From Catenuloplanes indicus (GTDB lineage Bacteria > Actinomycetota > Actinomycetes > Mycobacteriales > Micromonosporaceae), in NCBI RefSeq assembly GCF_030813715.1, contig NZ_JAUSUZ010000001.1, positions 6,882,001 to 6,946,000 on the forward strand: a DNA stretch of 64,000 nucleotides, written 5' to 3'. The notes under the pieces were generated by a model. The model did no database searches and was not told where the DNA came from. It saw only the letters and a program-made list of their open reading frames with translations. A program made the position numbers and the translations under genes. Position 1 is the stretch's first letter; each line of letters opens with the position of its first letter. Shown piece by piece: positions 49,331 to 56,855 of this stretch.

Positions 49331-50563
49331 ATGAACGGTAAGGCGGGGCACGGCGAAGTCGACGCCGGCTCGCTTCAGCAACGACGCACGGTCGAGCTGG
49401 TCTCGCTCGGCGTGCGCGTCTCCGGCGCCGTCGCCCTGCTGGCCGTCTTCGTGCTGATCGCGCCCGGCCCCGAGCTGCACGGCCTCCCGGAGATGACCTG
49501 GGTGCTGTCCGCCGTGCTGCTGTTCGCCGTCGGCGGCATGCTGTCGTTGATCGCGCTGCGCTGCCGGGCCGGGCGTGCCTACCGCGCGCTGAGTCTCGCG
49601 CAGATCCCGATCGACCTGATCAGCGTGCTGCTGCTGGTCTACGGCACGTCCGGCGACCCGCGCGCGGGCCAGGTCTGGGCGCTGCTGCTGGTGCCGATCC
49701 ACGGCGCCGCCTACCGTGCCGACCTGCGCGGCGCGTTCGCCAGCGGCGCCGGTGCGATCGCCGGGCTGCTCGGCATCGTCTCGCTCCAGGAACCGGACTG
49801 GCTCTCGCCCGGCGACGGGCTCGGCCTTCCGGTCATCATCGGCGTGCTGCTAGCGCTGACGCTGCTCACCGGCCTGCCGGCCAGCAACGCCAACAAGCGC
49901 ATCCAGGCCATGCGGGACGCCAAGGCCGCGCTCAGCTACCAGGTGCACCACGACGCGCTCACCGGTCTGGCGAACCGCACCCGGCTGCACGACTTCGCCC
50001 GGCAGGCGATGGCCGACCGGCGCGAGATGGCCGTGCTGGCGCTCGACCTGGACGGGTTCAAGCAGGTCAACGACACGCTCGGGCACGCGGCCGGCGACGA
50101 GCTGCTGAAGGTGGTCGCGGCCCGGCTGCTGGCCCAGGCCCGCGACGACGACATCGTGGCCCGGCTCGGCGGCGACGAGTTCGTGATCGTGCTCTCCGGC
50201 GCGGACGCGGGCGTGGCGGCCGAGGTGGCCCGGCGCTGCATGGACGCGGTCGCGCAGCCGATCCAGCTGATGGGCGAGACCGTCTACGTCGGCACCAGCA
50301 TCGGCTTCGCGACCACGGTCGGCGACGGCATGGTCGGCGTGCCCGGCACCGCGAGCTTCGGCCGGCGCGACTTCGACGGCGTGCTGCGCGCGGCGGACGC
50401 GCACATGTACACGGTCAAGGCGAACCGGAAGCAGGATCCGGCCGCCCGCGCGATGCAGGCCCGCGCGTTGCCGGCCGGCCCGTCCGCGGAGTCCGAGGCC
50501 GCGCGTCGCGGCCGCCACCGCGCCTCCCCGCCGGCGTACCCGCCCGCGTACCCGCACTCGTGA
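49331..50563 (+). CDS. Membrane diguanylate cyclase (GGDEF)
   Basis: 410 residues from the ATG at 49331, with a purine-rich upstream stretch. About five or six membrane helices precede the cytoplasmic part (residues 25-45, 55-75, 88-105, 118-135, 138-150, 160-175). The GGDEF domain starts at 'YQVHHDALTGLANRTRLHDF', has 'VLALDLDGFKQVNDTLGHAA' and the active-site loop 'IVARLGGDEFVIVLSGA' with intact GGDEF. An inhibitory RxxD site is not obvious. It makes c-di-GMP in response to an unknown membrane signal. The tail 'GRHRASPPAYPPAYPHS' is low complexity. Confidence 0.92.
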   Translation: MNGKAGHGEVDAGSLQQRRTVELVSLGVRVSGAVALLAVFVLIAPGPELHGLPEMTWVLSAVLLFAVGGMLSLIALRCRAGRAYRALSLAQIPIDLISVLLLVYGTSGDPRAGQVWALLLVPIHGAAYRADLRGAFASGAGAIAGLLGIVSLQEPDWLSPGDGLGLPVIIGVLLALTLLTGLPASNANKRIQAMRDAKAALSYQVHHDALTGLANRTRLHDFARQAMADRREMAVLALDLDGFKQVNDTLGHAAGDELLKVVAARLLAQARDDDIVARLGGDEFVIVLSGADAGVAAEVARRCMDAVAQPIQLMGETVYVGTSIGFATTVGDGMVGVPGTASFGRRDFDGVLRAADAHMYTVKANRKQDPAARAMQARALPAGPSAESEAARRGRHRASPPAYPPAYPHS

Positions 50564-50568
50564 CGCGT

Positions 50569-50607
50569 GATCGAGGCGTCATCCGTGGCCCGGACGACGC
50601 CTCGATC
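50569..50607. terminator. Hairpin between convergent genes
   Basis: GATCGAGGCGTC (50569-50580) and its complement (50596-50607) form 12-bp arms around a 15-nt loop. It lies between the diguanylate cyclase stop (50563) and the QorB-type gene stop (50615), so it probably ends both transcripts. Confidence 0.6.
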
Positions 50608-50614
50608 GCGGGCA

Positions 50615-51469
50615 TCAGGCCTTGAGTCCGGCGGCGACCGCGTCGGCCAGCGACGTGGTGGGCCGGCCGCTCAGCCGGGACAGGTCACCCGTGCCGGTGT
50701 GCAGCGCGCCGCGCGCGATGTTCGCGTCCACGTCCGCGAAGAGCGCGGCCACCGGGGCCGGCATGCCGAACCCGGCCAGCGTCTTCTCGAACTCCGCCAC
50801 CGGCAGGTCCCGGTAGACGACCTGGGTGCCGGACTGCGCGGTCACCTCCGCGGCCAGCTCGGCCAGCGTGATCGCGACATCGCCGCCCAGCTCGTACGCG
50901 ACGCCGGTCGGCCCGTCCGTGGTCAGCACCGCGGCGGCCGCCGCCGCGTAGTCGGCGCGCGAGGCCGCGGAGATCCGGCCCTCGCCGGCCGCGCCGAGGA
51001 TCGCGCCGTTCTGCAGCGTCTGCGCGAACTGGCCGGTGTAGTTCTCGAAGTACCAGCTGTTCCGCAGGAACACGTACGGCAGCCCGGACTCCCTGATCGC
51101 GGACTCCGTCGCCTTGTGGTCCGCGGCCAGGTCCATCCGGGTGGTGTCCGCGTTCACGATGCTGGTGTAGGCGAACAAGCCCACGCCCGCGGCCTTCGCG
51201 GCGTCGACGACGGCCCGGTGCTGCGCGACGCGGTTGCCCGGCTCGCTGGAGACCAGCAGCGCCTTCGTCGCGCCGGCGAACGCGGTGGCCAGCGTCTCCG
51301 GCCGGTCGTAGTCCGCCTCGCGCACCTGCACGCCGCGCGCGGCCAGGTCCGCGGCCTTCGCCGGCGTGCGCGCGGCCGCGACGATCTCGCCGGCGGGCAC
51401 GCCGCGCTCCAGCAGGTCCTCCACCACGAGTCGGCCCAGGTGTCCGGTGGCGCCGGTAACGACGATCAT
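50615..51469 (-). CDS. NAD(P)H:quinone oxidoreductase-like SDR (QorB/NmrA type)
   Basis: 284 residues from the ATG at 51469. Rossmann motif 'MIVVTGATGHLGRLVVEDLL', then 'VVDAAKAAGVGLFAYTSIVN', 'YVFLRNSWYFENYTGQFAQT' and 'GAAGEGRISAASRADYAAAA' match the QorB/YtfG and NmrA-like atypical SDR group. It reduces quinones using NADPH or senses redox state; it lacks the usual Tyr-x3-Lys catalysis. The divergent neighbour is an HxlR regulator, the same pairing as ytfG and ytfH in Escherichia coli (from memory). That makes quinone-responsive control likely. Confidence 0.88.
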   Translation of the reverse strand: MIVVTGATGHLGRLVVEDLLERGVPAGEIVAAARTPAKAADLAARGVQVREADYDRPETLATAFAGATKALLVSSEPGNRVAQHRAVVDAAKAAGVGLFAYTSIVNADTTRMDLAADHKATESAIRESGLPYVFLRNSWYFENYTGQFAQTLQNGAILGAAGEGRISAASRADYAAAAAAVLTTDGPTGVAYELGGDVAITLAELAAEVTAQSGTQVVYRDLPVAEFEKTLAGFGMPAPVAALFADVDANIARGALHTGTGDLSRLSGRPTTSLADAVAAGLKA

Positions 51470-51516
51470 GTCTGCTCCCAGATGGTTGTCTCAGTGCTGT
51501 ATCCGAGGTTGTACTA

Positions 51517-51529
51517 ACTTTTCGAAAGT
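51517..51529. promoter_or_regulatory. Inverted repeat between the QorB-type and HxlR genes
   Basis: ACTTT-TCG-AAAGT is symmetric and sits in the 71-nt divergent spacer, 12 nt before the GTG at 51541. The placement fits an HxlR operator that controls both genes. Confidence 0.4.
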
Positions 51530-51540
51530 GCCAACGGATA

Positions 51541-51936
51541 GTGAGCACTGACACGAAACAGGGTGCCCCGGAACCGGATACCGTAGGCGGCGTGACCGAC
51601 GTCGACCAGCTCTCCGCCAGCGTCTTCGCGCGCAACTGCACCTCCCGCGGCATCTTGGAGAACGTCGCCGGCAAGTGGGGCGTGCTCGCGCTCGCCGCGC
51701 TGCACGACGGCACGTACCGGTTCAACGCGCTGCGCCGCCGGGTCGACGGCGTCAGCGAGAAGATGCTGGCCCAGACGTTGCAGGCGCTGGAGCGCGACGG
51801 CCTGGTCCGCCGCGACGTGCAGGCCACCATCCCGCCGCGGGTGGAGTACAGCCTGACCCCGTTCGGCGCGACGGTCGCGGGAAAAGTGGTCGAGCTGGTC
51901 GAGCTGATCCAGGCCGAGGTCGATCAGCGGTCATAA
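51541..51936 (+). CDS. HxlR family transcriptional regulator
   Basis: 131 residues from the GTG at 51541. A GTG at 51592 is an alternative. HxlR features: 'SVFARNCTSRGILENVAGKW' with the redox-type Cys near the N-terminus, 'GVLALAALHDGTYRFNALRR', 'VDGVSEKMLAQTLQALERDG', then the wing 'RRDVQATIPPRVEYSLTPFG'. The lone Cys in 'ARNCTSR' is where thiol-based sensing occurs in this family (for example YodB). Likely it represses or activates the divergent quinone reductase gene in response to quinones or aldehydes (inference). Confidence 0.9.
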   Translation: MSTDTKQGAPEPDTVGGVTDVDQLSASVFARNCTSRGILENVAGKWGVLALAALHDGTYRFNALRRRVDGVSEKMLAQTLQALERDGLVRRDVQATIPPRVEYSLTPFGATVAGKVVELVELIQAEVDQRS

Positions 51937-51945
51937 GATCATCCA

Positions 51946-52827
51946 ATGACCGTACGATTTGGCGTGTTCGTTCCCCAGGGCTGGCGGATGGATCTCACCG
52001 AGATCACCGACCCCGTCGAGCAGTTCGAGGCGATGACCGCGGTCGCGAAGACCGCCGACGCCGGCCCGTGGGACTCGATCTGGGTATACGACCACTTCCA
52101 TACCACGCCCGAGCCGACCGTGAACACCACGTTCGAAGCCTGGACGATCACGGCCACGCTGGCCCGGGACACCTCGCGGATCAACGTCGGCCAGATGGTC
52201 GGCTGCAACGGCTACCGGCACCCGGCGCTCTACGCCAAGATGGCTTCCACCGTGGACGTGGCCAGCCACGGCCGCCTCTACGCCGGCCTCGGCGCCGGCT
52301 GGTACGAGCACGAGTGGAAGGCCTACGGCTACGAGTGGCCCGAGCTCAAGGACCGGATGGGCGCGTTCCGCGAGGCCGTCGAGATCGTCACGAAGATGTG
52401 GACCGAGGACGCCCCGGTCCTCAACGGCAAGTACTACTCGATCGACAAGCCGATCAACGAGCCCAAGGGCGTCCGCCGCCCCCACCCGTCCTTCTGGATC
52501 GGCGGCGGCGGCGAGAACGTGACGCTCAAGCTGGTCGCCAAGTACGCCGACGGCGCCAACTTCGGCAACGGCAACCCCGGCGTGATCCGCGAGAAGCTGG
52601 CCATCCTCCGCCGCCACTGCGACACGGTCGGCCGCGATTACGCCACCATCGCCAAGTCCACCTCGGTCAACGTCGACCTCGCCTGGTCCCGGACCGAACT
52701 CCAGTCCCGCATCGACGCCGTCCTCGAGGCCGGCGCCGACTACCCCATCCTCTACTTTCCGCGCGTCGCCTACGACCACACCCCACTGCTCAGCTTCGCC
52801 GCCGACATCATCCCGCAGTACTCCTGA
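51946..52827 (+). CDS. LLM class F420-dependent oxidoreductase
   Basis: 293 residues from the ATG at 51946. Luciferase-like TIM-barrel features: 'VRFGVFVPQGWRMDLTEITD', 'WDSIWVYDHFHTTPEPTVNT', 'INVGQMVGCNGYRHPALYAK', 'MASTVDVASHGRLYAGLGAG', 'HPSFWIGGGGENVTLKLVAK'. The early cis-peptide segments and 'RLYAGLGAGW' are usual for F420-utilising members in actinobacteria. The substrate is unknown. It begins 10 nt after the HxlR gene, so they may be transcribed together. Confidence 0.88.
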   Translation: MTVRFGVFVPQGWRMDLTEITDPVEQFEAMTAVAKTADAGPWDSIWVYDHFHTTPEPTVNTTFEAWTITATLARDTSRINVGQMVGCNGYRHPALYAKMASTVDVASHGRLYAGLGAGWYEHEWKAYGYEWPELKDRMGAFREAVEIVTKMWTEDAPVLNGKYYSIDKPINEPKGVRRPHPSFWIGGGGENVTLKLVAKYADGANFGNGNPGVIREKLAILRRHCDTVGRDYATIAKSTSVNVDLAWSRTELQSRIDAVLEAGADYPILYFPRVAYDHTPLLSFAADIIPQYS

Positions 52828-52951
52828 CCCACCGGTCCAGGGCGACCCCGTGGCACCTCGCCCTGGACCACCCGAACCCCTTCCAAGAGCAGATCTTCGG
52901 CCGGGAAGATCCGGGTTCGAGGCCGCCGCGGCGGGGCGGGAGAATAGGCGA

Positions 52952-53350
52952 ATGGCGAAACGGAAGCGGCAGGGCGGCGGCGAGGTCTGCCCGTGTGGGA
53001 GCGGCGGGGCGTACGACGCGTGCTGCGGGCGGCTGCATCGTGGTGAGGCGGTGGCCGCGACCGCGGAGGAGTTGATGCGCTCGCGCTTCAGCGCGTTCGC
53101 CCGCGGGGATGCCGGTTACCTGCTCGAGACGTGGCACCCGAGCACCCGGCCGGGTGATCTGACGCTGGACGACGCGCAGCGCTGGCTGCGGCTGGATCTG
53201 GTGGACAGCACCGGCGGCTCGCTGTTCGAGGCGGCCGGTGAGGTGGAGTTCAAGGCGCATTACCGCGCCGGTGGGCGCACCGGGACCGTGCACGAGCGCA
53301 GCCGTTTCACGCGTGAGGGCGGGCGCTGGTTCTACGTCGCCGAGACGTGA
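52952..53350 (+). CDS. YchJ family protein (SEC-C zinc motif)
   Basis: 132 residues from the ATG at 52952. The N-terminal 'VCPCGSGGAYDACCGRLHRG' is the zinc-binding SEC-C motif, and 'ATAEELMRSRFSAFARGDAG' with 'YLLETWHPSTRP' is the conserved part of the UPF0225/YchJ NTF2-like family. It ends 'FTREGGRWFYVAET'. The function of YchJ is not established; the fold is an NTF2-like dimer with zinc. No partner gene is adjacent. Confidence 0.88.
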   Translation: MAKRKRQGGGEVCPCGSGGAYDACCGRLHRGEAVAATAEELMRSRFSAFARGDAGYLLETWHPSTRPGDLTLDDAQRWLRLDLVDSTGGSLFEAAGEVEFKAHYRAGGRTGTVHERSRFTREGGRWFYVAET

Positions 53351-53416
53351 TCGAACGTATCTGTGTTGGAACGTCGTGCCCGGCCTGGCTAGCCTCCCTA
53401 CAGGGGGTGAACGACC

Positions 53417-54196
53417 GTGCACGGTGCGATGTTCGGCGTCACGTTCGTGCTGGCGAGCGTGTCCGCGACCGTTTTCCTGCTGCTCCGCTGCGAGGGTAAG
53501 GGCAGGCCGTTCGGGCCGAGCGCGCGCCGCTGGGCGTTCGCGGTGATCGGGGTGACCAGCGCGCTCTCCACCGCGACCGCGGGGCTGGCCGTGCTGATCG
53601 TCGCGCAGTTACCCACCGCGCTGCTCGGGCTCGGCGTCGCCGCGCCCAGCATGCTGTGGCTCAGCGAGCTCGGCAAACGCACCGCCGACCGGCGGGACCT
53701 GCGCCGTGACCTGTCGTCGGTGTGGCTGACCCGGCTGCTCACCCGGTTGCAGGAGGGGATGGCGGACGACCGGCAGAACTGGTGCGAGGCGCGTGTCGAC
53801 GACGAGTGGTCGACGGACGAGCTGAGCATGGCGGCGCGCTACTACCACGAGTACCTGATGGAACGGCTGACCGTGGAGGAACGCCGCCGCGGCCGCATCC
53901 ACGCGCAGCTCAACGCGATCCAGTCGCGGCTGGACGTGGTGCATCTGATCGAGGCGAGCGCGAGCCGCGCCAAGGTCGTCGCCGCGATGCAGGGCAGCAG
54001 GATCACCAAGGAGCCACGGTACGCCAAAGCGGTCGACGATCTGGGCCGGATGGCCGGTATCCTGCGGCACGACGCGTACCGTGATCTGATCCGGCTTCTG
54101 GGTCTGGCCTACAACGCGGGGCACCACAAGATGGCGCCGTACCGGCCACCGATGTTGCTCGGCCCGGCGCCGGCGCCACGCGTGCGCACGGCCTAG
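53417..54196 (+). CDS. Hypothetical membrane protein with helical cytoplasmic domain
   Basis: 259 residues from the GTG at 53417, with AGGGGGTG upstream. Three hydrophobic stretches (residues 5-24 'FGVTFVLASVSATVFLLLR', 42-63 and 66-80) precede a helical, charged domain: 'LRRDLSSVWLTRLLTRLQEG', 'EERRRGRIHAQLNAIQSRLD', 'HLIEASASRAKVVAAMQGSR'. No catalytic motif. The TAG stop shares CTAG with the opposing XRE gene stop. The function is not recognised. Confidence 0.65.
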   Translation: MHGAMFGVTFVLASVSATVFLLLRCEGKGRPFGPSARRWAFAVIGVTSALSTATAGLAVLIVAQLPTALLGLGVAAPSMLWLSELGKRTADRRDLRRDLSSVWLTRLLTRLQEGMADDRQNWCEARVDDEWSTDELSMAARYYHEYLMERLTVEERRRGRIHAQLNAIQSRLDVVHLIEASASRAKVVAAMQGSRITKEPRYAKAVDDLGRMAGILRHDAYRDLIRLLGLAYNAGHHKMAPYRPPMLLGPAPAPRVRTA

Positions 54197-54453
54197 GCCA
54201 GGGCCTCGTTCATCGGGCGGAGCGTGAACTCGACCTGTGCGCCGAGTGCCTCGATCACCGAGGCCAGCGTCCGGAGCGTGAGGTTCTCGTCGCCGGAGAG
54301 GATCTGGCTGACCCGTCCGGGCGATACGCCCATGGCCTGTGCGAGCTCACCGCGGGTCACCTTGTTCTCCCGCATGTACCACGTGACCTCGTCGACGACG
54401 GTGCGGCCGAGGTCGCCGCCGGCGGGCTCTGGATCGCGGAACGGGTGTCGCAT
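54193..54453 (-). CDS. XRE-type helix-turn-helix regulator (HigA-like)
   Basis: 86 residues from the ATG at 54453, with GGAGGCC upstream. The HTH 'VTRGELAQAMGVSPGRVSQI' and 'LSGDENLTLRTLASVIEALG' is the XRE fold as in HigA-type antitoxins and small repressors. The C-terminal 'AQVEFTLRPMNEALA' is the usual dimerisation strand. No toxin gene lies next to it, so it is an orphan repressor. Two operator-like direct repeats lie just upstream (54491-54524), so it probably represses its own promoter. The stop overlaps that of the opposing gene. Confidence 0.88.
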   Translation of the reverse strand: MRHPFRDPEPAGGDLGRTVVDEVTWYMRENKVTRGELAQAMGVSPGRVSQILSGDENLTLRTLASVIEALGAQVEFTLRPMNEALA

Positions 54454-54490
54454 GACGGCCTCCTCGGGGACTCGTTCCCTGCCTTCGATG

Positions 54491-54524
54491 TTAGGCAGAA
54501 CTAAAACCTTTAGGCAAGACTAAA
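54491..54524 (-). promoter_or_regulatory. Paired operator repeats and promoter of the XRE gene
   Basis: TTAGGCAGAACTAAA (54491-54505) and TTAGGCAAGACTAAA (54510-54524) are direct repeats 19 bp apart. Each one is roughly palindromic (TTAG-N6-CTAA). On the minus strand a TTGCCT/TAACAT pair with 18-bp spacing overlaps both copies. A bound XRE dimer at either copy would block this promoter. Confidence 0.65.
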
Positions 54525-54571
54525 CCGGTACGTCAAGAGTGCGCGGCCCGATCGGACCGCGCACTCGGTAC

Positions 54572-55672
54572 TCAGGCGACCGTGGTGCAGCTCAGCAGCG
54601 GCGCGGTGTTCGTGCCGGTGGACGAGCCGATGAAGCCGAACGAGGCGCTGCCGTTCGCGGCCAGCGCACCGTTGTAGCCGGCGTTCCGGGCGACCGTGAC
54701 GCCGTTGCCGAGCGTGGAGATCGTCGCTCCCCAGCTCTGCGTCACCTGCTGCCCGTTCTGCCAGGTCCACGCGACCGACCAGCCGCTGGCCGCGGAGCCG
54801 CCGTTGGTGACCCGCACGTCCGCCTGGAAGCCGCCGTTCCACTGGCTCGTCACGGCGTACGTCGCGGTGCACGCGCCACCCGGGTTCGGCGTGCTCGGCC
54901 CGGGGCTCGGCGTCGACGGTGGCGTCGGGTTCACGCTCGGGCTCAGCGTGATCGACGGCGTCGGTGCCGGGTTCGAACCGGTCCCGCCGAAGATCACGTC
55001 ACTGCAGAAGTAGTAGACCTGGTCCGCGTGGCTGGCCTTCCAGATCGTGTAGAGCACGGCCCGGCCGGTGCGCCCCGGCGCGCTGACGTTCACCGTGTAG
55101 GTCTTGCCGTTCAGCGCCGGGTCGGACTCGGTCTGCCCGCCGCCGGGCGGGATCACCCCGGTCTGCCCGGCCAGTTGCAGGTCACCCCAGCCGAGCCGCT
55201 GGGTGAGCGGGTCGAACCCGGGCTTCGTCACGTAGGTCAGCAGGTAGTCCGCGCCGTGCTGCGCCTGGTCGTGCATGCGCAGCGTGAAGCTGGCCGGCAC
55301 GGTCTGCGCGATCCAGGCGCCCGGCGTGTCCAGCGCGGAGTAGCGGGTGCCGCCGGTGTTGCCCGCGCTGCACAGCGTGCCGTCCGGGATCGCGGCTTGG
55401 TGGTTGCCCTGCACGTTCTCCCGGTAGAGGCCGTTCCAGTTCCACATCGCGGTGGAGTCGGCGTTCCAGGCCTGCCAGCACATCGGGTCCTGGGTGGCCA
55501 TGGCCGGGTTCTGGAAGTCGCTGCCCCAGCGCTTCCAGCAGCCGTAGTTACGGGACGGCGGGTTGACGGCGGAGCCGTGCGCGGACGCGGGATCGACCAG
55601 TCCGGTGGTGAGCAGGAGGGTGGCCGCCGCGGTCGCCAGCAGCAGGCGGCGCAGCGTTCTGAGGTTGGGCAT
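54572..55672 (-). CDS. AA10 lytic polysaccharide monooxygenase with CBM2
   Basis: 366 residues from the ATG at 55672, with GGAG upstream. A signal peptide ends 'DPASA', giving mature His1 in 'HGSAVNPPSRNYGCWKRWG', the first ligand of the copper histidine brace. The AA10 domain continues 'DPMCWQAWNADSTAMWNWNG', with the second His in 'QGNHQAAIPDG' and 'TYVTKPGFDPLTQRLGWGDL'. A Pro/Thr/Ser linker leads to a C-terminal family 2 carbohydrate-binding module ('YAVTSQWNGGFQADVRVTNG', 'WQNGQQVTQSWGATIST'). It cleaves crystalline cellulose or chitin oxidatively outside the cell. The partner domain at the right edge (63695-64000) has the same CBM2. Confidence 0.95.
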   Translation of the reverse strand: MPNLRTLRRLLLATAAATLLLTTGLVDPASAHGSAVNPPSRNYGCWKRWGSDFQNPAMATQDPMCWQAWNADSTAMWNWNGLYRENVQGNHQAAIPDGTLCSAGNTGGTRYSALDTPGAWIAQTVPASFTLRMHDQAQHGADYLLTYVTKPGFDPLTQRLGWGDLQLAGQTGVIPPGGGQTESDPALNGKTYTVNVSAPGRTGRAVLYTIWKASHADQVYYFCSDVIFGGTGSNPAPTPSITLSPSVNPTPPSTPSPGPSTPNPGGACTATYAVTSQWNGGFQADVRVTNGGSAASGWSVAWTWQNGQQVTQSWGATISTLGNGVTVARNAGYNGALAANGSASFGFIGSSTGTNTAPLLSCTTVA

Positions 55673-55848
55673 GAGGACTCCAAGCACTCTCGTCGAGGGT
55701 GGTTGCCGAAAGTGCCCGAGCGCAGGTCGCGTGGGTGGGCCGGAGCTGGTGAGCGCCGCACGTAATGCGCGCCGGGGCGGGCGCGGTGAGCTGCCCGGCT
55801 CGCCGCGCCGATGCTGCGTGGATCGTCGGCTCCCGCAGGAGCCGAGCG

Positions 55849-56538
55849 TCACACAGCCGAGAGATTGTTGTCAATGAATGCTTGTCGGTCCGGCGCGGTG
55901 GCCAGCTCGGACATCACCCGGGCGAGGTAGGCGGGTTCCACGTCGAGATGTTCGACCGGCACCGGAACCGGCCTGGCGCCGGTCGGTGACAGCGAAACCC
56001 GCACGACCGTGCCGGTGTCGATGAACGTCCCGTTTGCGGTCCGCACCGGCGCAGCGGGGTTCAGGTCGCCCCAGAGCATGCGGACCGGCCGCTGGAGGTA
56101 CCAGGGCCGGATCGTGACGCCTGAGGCATCAAGGATCAGCCGCGGGCGCGGCCGGACGAAGATCGCGACGCCGAGCGCGAGGACGGCGGCGGCCAGCAGT
56201 GGTTGGAAGAAGTATCTGTCGTCGATCAGAATCGTGTGCACGGCCAGCCAGGCGCCTAGGATCAGCTGGAGGCCCGGCGTCAGCAGACGGGCCGGTGCGA
56301 GCAACGTCCCCGGCTGATCGCCGGCTCGTAGCGTCGCCGGTCGACGCCGCAGCCGTCCTGCTACGAACAGATAGCACGCGATCGGGGCCAGGAAGCTTAC
56401 GAGCAGGGGCGCAGCGAACAGCACCCAGTCCATCGCCGACCTCGCGACGGTCGGCATGATCGGGGTGGCGGCGAGACGAAGGGCGGCAGCGACCAGCGCG
56501 GCCAGCACGGCGAGGATTCGTACCTGACGCTCGGACAC
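55849..56538 (-). CDS. Hypothetical membrane protein with PH-like C-terminal region
   Basis: 229 residues from the GTG at 56538. Four hydrophobic helices near residues 8-27, 37-60, 90-110 and 112-128 are followed by a strand-rich tail ('RLILDASGVTIRPWYLQRPV', 'FIDTGTVVRVSLSPTGARPV'). The 'SGVTIRPWYLQRP' stretch resembles the PH-like domain in bacterial YdbT-type membrane proteins. No enzyme motif. It is a single gene between the LPMO and the small frameshifted gene. Confidence 0.65.
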   Translation of the reverse strand: MSERQVRILAVLAALVAAALRLAATPIMPTVARSAMDWVLFAAPLLVSFLAPIACYLFVAGRLRRRPATLRAGDQPGTLLAPARLLTPGLQLILGAWLAVHTILIDDRYFFQPLLAAAVLALGVAIFVRPRPRLILDASGVTIRPWYLQRPVRMLWGDLNPAAPVRTANGTFIDTGTVVRVSLSPTGARPVPVPVEHLDVEPAYLARVMSELATAPDRQAFIDNNLSAV

Positions 56539-56556
56539 GCCCGCATCGTAGGTCGC

Positions 56557-56762
56557 CTATGCCACCGCGATCGTCAGCAATCCCGCCGCGATCAGCACCC
56601 CGCCCACAGCCGGTCCAGGTTGAACCACGCCGTCCGCAGGCTCCGCAGCCCGGCCACCTCGTAGACGACCACCGCCACCACCCCCGCCGCCCCGGCCGCT
56701 CGGGCGGCGCGGTCGCGGCGTCGCGGGGCGAGGCGTAGAAGCTCGGGTCGGGTCTCCGCCAT
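56557..56762 (-). pseudogene. Small two-helix membrane protein with a frameshift
   Basis: The first frame starts at the ATG at 56762 (GGAGGTGGCC upstream), reads 'MAETRPELLRLAPRRRDRAA', 'VAVVVYEVAGLRSLRTAWFN' and 'LDRLWAGC' to an early stop at 56592. Restoring one base in the CCCC at 56598-56601 gives 'VLIAAGLLTIAVA', a second hydrophobic helix ending at 56557. The intact protein would be about 68 residues with two membrane segments. The ribosome site is excellent. No function is known. Confidence 0.55.
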
Positions 56763-56855
56763 GGCCACCTCCAGGTCGGGAGTCAAGCCTAGTATTCATG
56801 TAGGAAATATGGGTAAGCTCCGTGCAGATTTCCGGCCGTAGAGTGAGGGTGCCGC

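Noticed and set aside
54193-54453. Toxin-antitoxin pair based on the HigA-like protein
   Set aside because: No RelE/HigB-type toxin is adjacent on either side; the neighbours are an LPMO and a membrane protein.
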